NCBI RefSeq assembly: GCF_003286085.1
Contig: NW_020825706.1
Location: forward strand, 4,092,001-4,156,000
DNA length: 64,000 bases
Direction of reading: 5' to 3'
DNA from: Drosophila persimilis
Lineage: Eukaryota > Arthropoda > Insecta > Diptera > Drosophilidae
In this document: positions 54,016 to 63,365 of the stretch, piece after piece
Layout: every line of letters begins with the position of its first letter
Numbering within the stretch: the stretch's first letter is position 1
Made by a program: the position numbers and the translations under genes
Notes under the pieces: generated by a model
The model's input: the letters and a program-made list of their open reading frames with translations, nothing else
Database searches by the model: none
What the model was told of the DNA's origin: nothing

Positions 54016-56070
54016 GTAATATTCGACGCTTGTCGTGCCTTCTTGTATTTTAATTATCCACGGCTAACTCCCAAAATTACAGCCTAAAACTAGGCCGTAA
54101 AAAAATTCGAGTTGAAGATCTTTTGAGCTTTGATAAAGCTTATCAACAGCTGTTTTGCGACCAAGCGGCAACGCTTTGATATGCAATTTTTCTGCCGTGC
54201 ACTATTTCATTAAATATTGCTGTGTCTGGATTCTGTATAACAGAAGAAGACCATAGAAAGTGTGGAAAAAACGTGGGTTGCTGTACTTAGTAGTCCCAGC
54301 CTCTTTCTTTTTCTCCTCGTGACCGTCAGAGTGACCGGCAGTGGAAAAAGAAGTCTTGTAGAGCTGATCCAGTTCTCTTAACCAAGGTCAAGCCAAAGTC
54401 AAAGCCTAGTGCAAGTGCCAAGTGCGGCTCAAAGTGATCATTTAATTTGAGTGGACGCGCCAGTTATATATTGCCAATACTGGGGCAGCCGTTCGACCAT
54501 TTGGAAAACGAGCGCCCACAGTTTACTAAAATTTTTCGAAACAGTGGTGCAATTCTGTTGAGGATTAGCACCACTAGTATCTACGTATTGAAACGCTGGT
54601 CTAGAAGTTACGGATTGGTTATTCCCGGAGACCTCTATTGGCCACGTGCCCGTACCACCGGTTAAACCCCCACCGTTTGACATTCGGATGAGGCGGTAGC
54701 CGAGGGCATGGAATGCTCCTCCAGTAAACCCGATCGGTGGGCTCTGCAAGCGTCGCCTGGATCCGTTCGACCCATGGGGATGATCTGACTGACTCTTCAA
54801 ATACACCAGTCGCCCCACGAGCCATCAAGTGTGCGGGTGTACCTAACCTCACGCCGCAGATGGACCGCGGTCATTGACCCTTGGCATCGGAAGCAGTTAC
54901 CTGCGCCCGGTACAATCGTGTGCCACCTTCAGACCTCGAGTAGGAACTCGGTCTCCAGCCGGGAAGCATCGACCCCGCCTCGGATTTAGTTATATTTTCT
55001 ATCTTTCTTTCGAAATTAGACCCGATATGCGAAACCCTGTTTTTTTATCCGCTTTCTGTTTAACTACGTTCTTTTGATACGGCCAAAATTTGCAACAGCC
55101 AATTAAATCCGGTATAAACAAAAAGGGAATTCCTGTCCATGGGCTAAGTCGAACTTGAACAAATGAGTAGTGTATTAATACCGATTATTTTTACAGTTTT
55201 TGATTTTGGTTGCCACGCATTCATCTCATCATCTGCAGATACTCATCACAATCACACACATCATCATACTCCTCCACCCATCAAATCATCTCATCCAACA
55301 CACAACGAAAGATCTTTCTGCGTGGGAGTCAAAGCTATTAATCGTATAGTAAGTGATTATCCTGAACCAAGTAAGCCATCTGAAAAGAATGAATGTGCGG
55401 TAACTATTCGTTGGTCTTCAACCATGATCACGGTGTTATACACGTATTACTCATGCCTTTAAGCGATTTTCCATATACCCGATTTTTGTCTGGTTTTGGC
55501 ACTGACCAAGTTAACGTAATGAAGTTTGAAGTTTCCTTGTTCCTATGATGAACACATAACCTAGCTCGTGCATTTATATATACCTACTACTAATCCTTTT
55601 TATAGCTTTAAGATCATTATACCCTACCTCGCCCCTATGATATTCTTTCCCCAGTATATGCTGTATAGTAATACCCTATAAATGTAAGACAATATCGAAT
55701 AGCAGGCTTATATTAGGGACTAGATTCTATTAGCGTTAGGTTTTATAGGAATTTAAATGAAGAACTGTGGATTGCTTAAATAAAGTTAGTTTGGAAATGA
55801 ACCAAGGCTAAATATCTTATATCGGAACCATGCAACTTCGTCTGACGGAGATGTGACCCACCGCAGTCTTTGTTGGAGGGATCCTTGCTGTTTATAGGTG
55901 GCTCTGAAGGATCATGGTAGGGTGGGCGTTCTCGCCAATGGGCGATACCGCAGACGACAAAGATCTGACCGGTGATCTTCTTCGTTTACGTATCCATGCT
56001 GATCTGTCCCTTTGACCCCTGTATTCCGTTTCCTAGTATCCTTTCCCTACTCGTACGCGATTTTTTTTTT
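54016..56070. other. Unassigned 2-kb region
   Basis: Two short frames stand out. A minus-strand 126-codon frame lies at 54,818-54,438 (contains GGGLTGGTGTWPIEVSG and KLWALVFQMVERLPQYW). A plus-strand 99-codon frame at 55,163-55,462 has a hydrophobic N-terminus and a His-rich stretch (DTHHNHTHHHTPPP). I recognise neither. The rest is AT-rich and shows no repeat, LTR or RNA gene that I can name. Confidence 0.4.
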
Positions 56071-57187
56071 ATACCCGATACTCAAAATGAGTATTGGGGT
56101 ATATTCGATTTGTGGTAAAAGTGGATGTGTGTAACGTCCAAAAGGAATCGTTTCCGACCCCATAAAGTATATATATTCTTGATCTGCATCAATAGCCGAG
56201 TCTATTGAGCCCTGTCTGTCTGTCCGTCCGTCCGTCTGACCGTCCGTCCGTCTGTCCGTCCCCTTCAGCGCCTTGTGCTCGAAGACTATAAGAGCTAGCG
56301 CAACGATGTTTTGGATCCAGACTTCTGTGATATGTCACTGCTACAAAAATATTTTAAAACTTCGCCCCGCCCACTTCCGCCGCCACAATGAACAAAAATC
56401 TGTGGCATCCACAAATTCGAAGATACGAGAAAACTAAAAACGCAGAATCGTAGAAGATGACTATATCTTCTAGAGTGCAAAATCTGAACCAGATGATCGT
56501 ATAATTATTATAGCCAGAATCAAGAAAACAATTTCATTCTTTCTCGCTCTGTCTCTCTCTAACACACAGGTTTCATGGTCGGTTTTGCCAATTGAAAAAT
56601 ATGAGTTCAAGGATCTCAGAACCTATAAGAGCCAGAGCAACCAAATTTGGTATCCACACTCCTGTGATATCGGACCTTGACCGTTTCGTGTCCAAATTTC
56701 GCCACACCCCCTTCCGCCCCCGCAAAGGACGAAAATCTGGAGCATCCCCAAATCTCAGAGACTATTAAGGCTAGAGTAACCAAATTTGGTATCCGCACTT
56801 CTGTTAGATCTCACTATAAAACGTACATCTCAAAATTTCGCCCCACCCCCTTCCGCCCACGCAAAGGACGAAAATTTGTTGCATCCACAATATTGCACAT
56901 TCGAGAAAACTAAAAACGCTGAATCATAGATAATGACCATATCTATAAGATTGCTGAATCTGGATCAGAGCAGATAATTTTTGTAGCCAAAAGCAAGAAA
57001 TCAATTTGCATTGGCTACGCAGCGCGTGACGTCACGCTCAGACTGATTTTCTGTCTCTCTCGCACGCACTCTTTGTCCTGTCGTTTAATATTAGCGGCGT
57101 CTGCCGAAGGAGAGCCATACTGACTTAGTATCGGGTATAACTGTAGAGTTGCGGTGTCCGCAGCAACTCACAACGTTCCGCCTCGTT
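56071..57187 (+). mobile_element. DINE-1-like Helitron, copy D (near full length)
   Basis: atacccgatactcaaaatga to cctcgtt, in reverse orientation to copies A-C. It has all internal blocks, the gtccgtcc microsatellite (56,218-56,262) and the terminal hairpin gttgcggtgtccgcagcaac. Confidence 0.9.
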
Positions 57188-57217
57188 TCTATTACATTTT
57201 GAGTTTTTGGGCGTCAT

Positions 57218-58325
57218 TTTCCTGCTTGGAAATGCGGACGATTCATATAATTGACGTTTCTAGTATGGAGACTTGGATCTATCTCCATTGGTTCTGGTTT
57301 TGGAATTGGCTTTGGTGCGATCGGACGATTCGGAATTACATTCTGAGGGAATTTTGACGGGGGTAATTCTGTGTAACTTGAGGTGTTTGGTAATTATAGT
57401 TTTGTCTGGGAGGAATCGAAGGTTTATTCTGATTATACTGGTGGTACTGGAGAGGTTGCCTAAAATTGTTATAATTGATATTTGATCGGGGTGCTGGAAT
57501 TGGTTTTTGGTTTGAGCCCCTATATCCAATAGTGGGTGGTTTGGCGTTAGCATAATTAGAACGATAGTTTCGGTTTTCTAATTTTAAACAAAGATGTAGA
57601 GCTGTTGGGAGGTCTGCTGGTTCTTTCATACCAAGGAGTCGAGGAAGATCTCCTCGTAGTCCTCTGATAAAAGTATCTAATGCTTTGTCGCGGTATAGTT
57701 TGGGCATTAATTGTTCTGCTTCCCTTCCCTATTCCATGCAACCTATTTTATTTAGAATCAGTGACATTTGTTGATAAGCAACTTGATGATAATCTTCCAC
57801 TGACTGTTGATTTCCCTGCACCAGCATGGTCATTTGGTACTCTAATGTACTCACGTCTCTCTTATCACCATGGTGTAGAGTCAAACATTTGAAAATAGCG
57901 TTCCAATTCACAGGAATGTTGTATGATTCCAATGCCGTATCGGCATTTCCGACAATCTTGTTTCGAATGACTTGAAGGATCCCAACGTACTTTCGGGTTC
58001 CTACTGTGTCTGCAAAGTCCTCTAGAATCCTTTCTACTCCCTTCTTCCAAGAACTAAATTCGGATCGGCTTCCCGAAAATTCCCGAATGCTTTTCACGAA
58101 GTCTGGGATTTTGTCATAGTCAGGTGCACTGTGAGGAAGTGCAGGGTCTATTTCTTGATCAACTGCGTTGAGGAAGTCAGTGTTAGGGTTAAGTAAGGCT
58201 CGTTCGAAAAAAGTGTTCACTAAATTAGTTACCAAGGATGTAATTTCTTGCCTACCCATATTTGTACCCGCATTGGGGTCTTGAACCAGAACGGCAGGTC
58301 TGATTACATTATTAGGATTTGCCAT
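57218..58325 (-). pseudogene. gypsy-lineage gag
   Basis: Start ATG 58,325. The frame is open for 198 codons (MANPNNVIRPAVLVQDPN, DYDKIPDFVKSIREFSGS, SSWKKGVERILEDF, RNKIVGNADTALESYNIP, LTLHHGDKRDVSTLEYQM). It is interrupted by TAG 57,731-57,729, then continues for over 100 codons ([19 protein letters not shown]) into an Asn/Gln/Pro-rich tail, with a frame change near 57,335. The capsid words match gags of gypsy and 17.6-type elements. No zinc knuckle is present, which is normal for this group. It is bounded by DINE D on one side and DINE F on the other. Confidence 0.8.
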
Positions 58326-58369
58326 TATGTGAAAGTATTAAGTATTTATAAGATATGAATATTGTTTTT

Positions 58370-58571
58370 ATACCCGATACTCGAAATGAGTATTGGGGTA
58401 TTAAAAGTGGATGTGTGTAACGTGCAGAAGGAATCGTTTCCATGGGGTAGGAAGTATATATATTCTTGATCAGCATCAATAGCCGAGTCGATTGAGCCAT
58501 GTACTGACTATGCATCGGGTATAAACGTAGAGTTGCGGTGTCCGCAGCAACTCACAACGTTCCCCCTCGTT
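58370..58571 (+). mobile_element. DINE-1-like Helitron, copy F, 202-bp internally deleted form
   Basis: Both ends are complete (atacccgatactcgaaatga; ccccctcgtt with hairpin), but the middle 900 bp are gone. The junction is near 58,502, at gccatgtactgactatgcat. Confidence 0.9.
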
Positions 58572-58834
58572 ATATATAAATTCTTATCTCGATCATTTGC
58601 CAGAGCTCTAAATGGGTAGTAAAATATCCTCCATGCCCACACCCCGCCGACCAGAGACAAAAGCCGAAGCCAACGCGTACTTCCTACTCCCGTTTAGTTA
58701 TCATCAGCTCCTATAACCTGTACGCTGTATGCTACAATTAAAGACAAATTTTAAATGGCAATGGGTTCGAAAAGTCTGTCCCGATTTTATGGCAGGGTTT
58801 TAAGAACGTTTTAAGAATGATAAATATAAAAATT
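58572..58834 (+). repeat. LTR 3' part of a gypsy-lineage element, plus orientation
   Basis: 263 bp ending in ataaatataaaaat directly before a perfect tRNA-Lys PBS. The left side is cut by DINE copy F. Its orientation is opposite to that of the gag next to it. Confidence 0.6.
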
Positions 58835-58852
58835 TGGCGCCCAACGTGGGGC
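58835..58852 (+). other. Primer-binding site, tRNA-Lys(CUU) type
   Basis: TGGCGCCCAACGTGGGGC is the complement of the 3' end of tRNA-Lys(CUU), the primer used by gypsy and Osvaldo. No leader or gag follows; host-gene sequence begins within about 100 bp. Confidence 0.85.
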
Positions 58853-58959
58853 TTTTCTTCGGCATGCCCCGACCAAGAAAATTTTTATAAAGTCCACCAA
58901 TGCGAGCCGCATCTCAATGCAGTGTCATAAGACTTATTCCTTTATCCATTAATTCCCAA

Positions 58960-59928
58960 GAGATGTGCATGGTCGTGCATTGTCTGGGGGATTGACCTCG
59001 AGTAGCTGGATTGCGTAGCAGTTTCTAATTAGGTTTCTGGTTATGTTTGTGGCCCTCATTAGCGGCTCGCTCCTCTCCAGCTTTGTCTATGCCGTTCGAT
59101 GCTTGTCTTGACCACACTCTTCTTAATTTTTTATTTGCCCGAGAGCCTGAGCATGCGGCAGGATGATGAAGATGTCCCAGAGAAACAAAAGGATGCGGCT
59201 GTGACCATCACCATCTCTGACCAGCAGCTGAACGTATCCGAGAAGGCTGATAAGCCACCCGAGAAACCCCAGGACCAAGGGGAGAGTGAACCTGGTTTAT
59301 TCAGTCTGAAACACGTCAAGGATATGTTCAGTACCTGCTTCAAGCGGAGGGAGAATAATGCGCATACCATCATTTGGCTGGTGACGTTGGCTGGCTGTGT
59401 CTCCATCTTTGTGGGCGGTAAGTGTTTCCCTGGCATCTGACTACGAGATCTACGAGAATGATTGATACGGTGTCTCCTCAGATGGCGTTGTGACTGTGAT
59501 GTATCTGTATGTGCGTCAACAGTTTCACCTGACTGTTCGCGAGTAAACCATCTTTGAGACAGTCAGTCAATCGGTGCCTCTGATAGGAGTTCTCTTAGGC
59601 TTTCTGATTTTTAAAAAGGTATAGGTTTCGCCCAGGAAAGCCCCTTGGTATTGAGTACTTGCACTCTTCTTCCAGATCTTTGGTCTATCTGTGGTTGCAT
59701 TGATCCTCAGCAGTCTGGCCAAGGGCTTTGCTTTCCTGCCCTGGCACTTATATCTGTCGGTGGTTCTCGGAGTCTTTCGCTCCATTCAGGGCCCCATGTG
59801 TCGCACCATAATCTCCAATATAGTTCCAGCCTCTGACACGGGTATGAAAAACGTACCCTCATTCCAAGTTAACTAGAAAATCTTGCATTGCAGGTAAACT
59901 TTTGGCAATTGGCAACATTGTTCAATAG
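58960..59928 (+). pseudogene. SLC46-like (proton-coupled folate transporter family) MFS gene relic, four exon pieces
   Basis: The only host gene seen. Exon pieces encode MFVALISGSLLSSFVYA, FLIFYLPESLSMRQDDED, a charged loop (59,160-59,350), NNAHTIIWLVTLAGCVSIFVG, VVTVMYLYVRQQFHLTV and LSVVLGVFRSIQGPMCRTII. Introns of 64, 57 and 52 bp have GT..AG ends: 59,418-59,481 (gtaagt...ctcag), 59,619-59,675 and 59,842-59,893, all in phase with the protein. The order of membrane helices and the GPMCRTIISN motif fit insect SLC46-type transporters. Lesions: deletion/frameshift near 59,095, TAA 59,544-59,546, and loss of both ends by transposon junctions. It is a fragment of roughly half a normal protein. 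Confidence 0.75.
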
Positions 59929-60103
59929 GTGAACAATCAATATCAAACAAATAATATCAACAGAGTCAGTGGGGGACACATTCGTATTAGACGAAGGGTG
60001 CATGGTTTCCGAATTTTGTGGATACAGAGTAGATATATCGATCTTTAAAAGTTAATAATCAAGAGTAGAACAGAAAATCATATATTAGTAAAATTAGGAT
60101 AGG

Positions 60104-60724
60104 ATGTCATTAAATTAGAGTTTTGACGAGATTGATCCAAACGACCATTCCGATACTATCTGCTGTATTTGCGTAAGACAGGTAGAATATCGGACACAGC
60201 TTTTAAGAACAAGTTGTAACCACGTATTTCATTTAGTTTGTTTTAATACGAGAAGAGGTGAAAAGACCGTGTGACCGGCGTGCAACAAGCCCCTACAATC
60301 ATCCGCTCTTAGCTTAGCGGAGGAATTAGCCGTAGCGCAGGCGTCCACCTCGAATGTAGAGTCTTCTCAGCTTCTAATGAGAACCAGATCACAGCGTGTG
60401 ACAGCAGCTCCAGCTGCGAATACTGAAAATTTACCTTCTGTTGGTCCAACTGAAGTCAGCGATCCAGCGAATGAAGCAAGCCCAGGCTTGGCTCAAATGG
60501 CACAGGCGTTGACGGACGCTATGGGTCAAATCGGGTTGTTGTTTCAAGCCATGACTCAAATGACTCAGACTATGGAAATAGGATTCCAACGTTTGGCAAG
60601 TCCAACGGTACAGCCGCCGAATGACCAAGCTGCTGGATCTTCACAGCCTAGTGGAGAAAACCAACCTTCGAACAGTTGTTCCAAATACCAACTCGAGATG
60701 AGGTCGATGAAACCGAACAGCTAG
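60104..60724 (+). pseudogene. gag N-terminus with RING-H2 zinc finger
   Basis: Frame from ATG 60,104, with a TAG at codon 5 (60,116-60,118). Residues about 20-60 fit RING-H2: CCIC (60,161-60,172), C-N-H-V-F-H-L-V-C (60,215-60,241) and P-A-C (60,275-60,283). The expected seventh ligand is replaced by TGA at 60,272-60,274. Spacing is C-x2-C-x14-C-x-H-x2-H-x2-C-x10-stop-P-x-C. After it come ALSLAEELAVAQASTSN, MRTRSQRVTAAPAANTEN and a Met/Gln-rich helix (MAQALTDAMGQIGLLFQAMT). RING-H2 domains usually recruit ubiquitin-conjugating enzymes. The frame shifts near 60,680. Capsid is absent. Confidence 0.7.
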
Positions 60725-60975
60725 ATATCGCTGCAGTAACCCTTTCCTGTTGGAACAGTGGTTGTCAGGGGCATCGGTATCAAGACTGTGTAGGTGATCG
60801 CACCGTCTTTTGTTACGGCTGTGGCAAACGGGATACGTATAAACCGTCGTGCTCTAGGGGCAACGATCCAAAAAACTCGTCAAGCCGTGCACAACCGACA
60901 GGTGCACGCAAACCAAATAGTTCGAAAGCAACGAACAAAAACTCCCAGAAATTCTGTCACACACTTGTATTTTAA
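60676..60975 (+). pseudogene. Nucleocapsid with two zinc knuckles
   Basis: Frame 60,676-60,975 begins after the frameshift and contains CWNSGCQGHRYQDC (first knuckle, with its second Cys displaced) and CYGCGKRDTYKPSC (second knuckle, Asp in place of His). A basic tail follows (GARKPNSSKATNKNSQK). It binds genomic RNA in related elements. The altered second ligand in each is noticeable. Confidence 0.7.
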
Positions 60976-61022
60976 CCCCAAGTAGGGAAAGAATTCAACT
61001 ACCGACTCGATCTCGAAAGCGA

Positions 61023-61905
61023 TTGCTCCAATTTCAGCAAACTGTCAAAAACGAGCGCTCTAACGTATTGGCGTCTGTCGTTAATACGTCCAAGAACTGG
61101 CGACCCTATGCGGAAGTCACCGTACTGGGAAGGACGCTCAGTGGACTGATGGATACCGGCGCATCCATAAGTTGCATAGGTGGGATGTTTGCGGCCGACC
61201 TTGTTCAGAATCCGAACCCGATCAAGCCTGTGAGAGCAGCAGTACGGACGGCGGATGGGCAGAGCCAGCCAATAATTGGCAAGGTCACCTCCGAAGTGGG
61301 TTTTCAAGGCCAGAAGAAAGTATTGAAATTGTTTGTAGTCCCATCCTTGGCGCAAGACCTATATCTAATCATAGACTTTTGGTCTCGTTTTAATTTGTTA
61401 CCTGCTTTTCTAGCCCATAAATCATCCAGTCCAGAGTTGTCAGGCTTAACATTCGATAGTACGTTACATGTGTGTTTTTCGAAGCAGCAGCAAGCTCAGT
61501 TAGCAGATACGGTCAACTTATTTCCCTCCTTTGCGAAGCAAGGTCTGGGAAAAACGGGCTGGCTGTCGCACGAAATTGAAGTGGGCAACGCTAAGGCAAT
61601 GAAACAACGACATTATGCCGTGTCTCCAGCAGTAGAAAGGCTGAAGTACGTAGAGGTAGACCGAATGTTAGCTCTTGGAGTTATCGAAGGATCATATAGC
61701 GCATGGTCGTCACCCGTGGTCCTCGTTCGTAAGCCTGGAAAGGTGCGATTATGCATCGACAGTCGGAAACTTAACGAAGTCACTGTTAAGAACGCTTATC
61801 CCATGCCATTGATCGATGGCATTCTCAGTCGGCTTCCTCGAGCTGAGTTCATCTCAAACATCGATTTGAAGGATGCCTATTGGCAAATTCCAATTGTCCA
61901 AATTT
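61023..61905 (+). pseudogene. Protease and first half of RT, Osvaldo-related
   Basis: Protease: LSGLMDTGASISCIGG (DTGA) near 61,150, then YLIIDFWSRFNLLPA. RT: EIEVGNAKAMKQRHYAVSP, MLALGVIEGSYSAWSSPVV, VRLCIDSRKLNEVTV and FISNIDLKDAYWQIPI. At about 61,895 the sequence jumps directly to the thumb (VKYLGHVIGNG), so the palm with its catalytic DD (about 270 bp in the Osvaldo-like copy) is missing. The frame also changes there. Confidence 0.85.
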
Positions 61906-63180
61906 TGCCTAAAGGAGGTCAAATATCTAGGCCATGTTATAGGCAACGGAACTATCCAGACAGATGGGGAGAAGGTCCAAGCGATTCAAGAGTTTCCGGT
62001 CCCCCGATCCATGAAACAAGTCCGCAGGTTCTTGGGTCTCACTGGTTGGTACCACAAATTCATAAAAAATTATGCGGGTATCGCAGCGCCCATCTCAGAT
62101 ACACTTAAGAGCAAGCGAACATTTGAATGGACCGATGAAGCACAGAACGCGTTCGATTCCTTAAAATCACAGATGTATAACGCTCCTGTGTTGCACAGTC
62201 CCGATTTTACCATTCACTTTGCAATCCATTGTGATGCGAGTCACACAGGAGTGGGTGGTGTTCTGATGCAATTAGATGAAGATGGCAACGAGGTACCCAT
62301 CGCATTTATGTCGCGCAAATTGAACCAATGCCAACGTAATTATTCCGTAACCGAAAAAGAGTGTTTGGCAGCGTTAATGTGTATCAAGAAATTTAGAGCA
62401 TATGTAGAAGGACATCAGTTTTCCATCATTACCGATCATGCCTCTTTAAAATGGCTGATGTCACAGACAGACCTAAACTCGAGACTAGCTCGATGGGCAC
62501 TGAAACTGCAGGGCTTCACCTTTAAGATTTGCCATAGAAAGGGTAGTCAGAACATCGTTCCGGATGCCTTATCACGAGTGCATACCGAAGACTTATCGTA
62601 TATTGGCATTGATAGTCTAGTAGACCTTCAATCTAAAGCGTTTAAATCAACCGATTATCAGGAACTCATTGCGAAAATTCAAGCTAATCCAGATCGTTTA
62701 TCTGATGTAAAAGTAATGGATAATCTTCTTTATCGTCGAGCTGAACACGCCACTGGTGAACAAATTAGTGACGAAATGTACTGGAAACTGTGGGTTCCCA
62801 GAGATCTGGTGACAGAAGTGCTTAAACAAGGCCACGAACATGCCTTAGCTTCTCACAGTGGGATCAATAAGACGCTAGAACGAGCTCGACGCTTCTATTA
62901 ATGGCCAAATTTAGTGGGCGATGTAAAAGCGTTTATAAACAACTGCGAAGTGTGCAAATGTTGTAAGCACCCCAATCATCCTCTACGTCCGCCAATGGGC
63001 AAGCCAGGGGAGACCTTTCGTCTATTTCAAAAACTTTACGTCGATTTTCTAGGTCCGTACCCCCGAAGTCGATCCGGGAATTTTGTAGTACTCGATCATT
63101 TTTCTAAATTTGCTTTCCTAAAAGTGGTAAAGAAATTTACTGCGGCACCTACGTATCGGAAAGCCCGCATTAAGCATTAA
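61906..63180 (+). pseudogene. RT thumb, RNase H and integrase (truncated)
   Basis: YLGHVIGNGTIQTDGEKVQAI, FLGLTGWYHKFIKNY, RNase H (FAIHCDASHTGVGGVLM, SVTEKECLAAL, ITDHASLKWLM, DALSRV), integrase finger (HEHALASHSGINKTLER, CEVCKCCKHPNH) and first Asp (KLYVDFLGPYP). An in-frame TAA (62,899-62,901) sits in the finger. Integrase ends near 63,165, before the second Asp. RNase H is uninterrupted. Confidence 0.85.
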
Positions 63181-63206
63181 GGAACAGCTACTACGAGCTG
63201 GACATC

Positions 63207-63365
63207 TTATCTCTGCTAACAAAATACATCTCTCCGCTGGCGGAAAACTTATCTGCGGTGGCGGAAAATGTATCCCCGCTGATGAATAACGTTTCTCCGC
63301 TGGCAGAAAACTTATCACTTATGCCGGACAACTTATCTCTGTTGACAAAATACATCTCTCCGCTG
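63207..63365. repeat. 21-bp minisatellite, about 7.5 degenerate units
   Basis: In the plus frame every unit encodes seven residues of the form (L/M)-x-x-N/Y-(V/L/I)-S-P/L: LLTKYISP, LAENLSA, VAENVSP, LMNNVSP, LAENLSL, MPDNLSL, LTKYISP. The unit LTKYISPL occurs at both ends. It lies just after the truncated integrase. Confidence 0.8.

Larger units (their letters stand above)
59929..63180 (+). mobile_element. Osvaldo-related Ty3 element with RING-H2 gag, truncated in integrase
   Basis: Plus strand: gag with RING-H2 (60,104-60,724), nucleocapsid (60,676-60,975), protease-RT (61,023-61,905), RT thumb-RNase H-integrase (61,873-63,180). LTRs are not found. RNase H and integrase (KLYVDFLGPYPRSRSGN) are close to those of the Osvaldo-like element (KLYLDFLGPYPRTRSGN), so it is of the same lineage. 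Deletions removed the capsid, the RT catalytic region and the second half of integrase. Confidence 0.75.
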
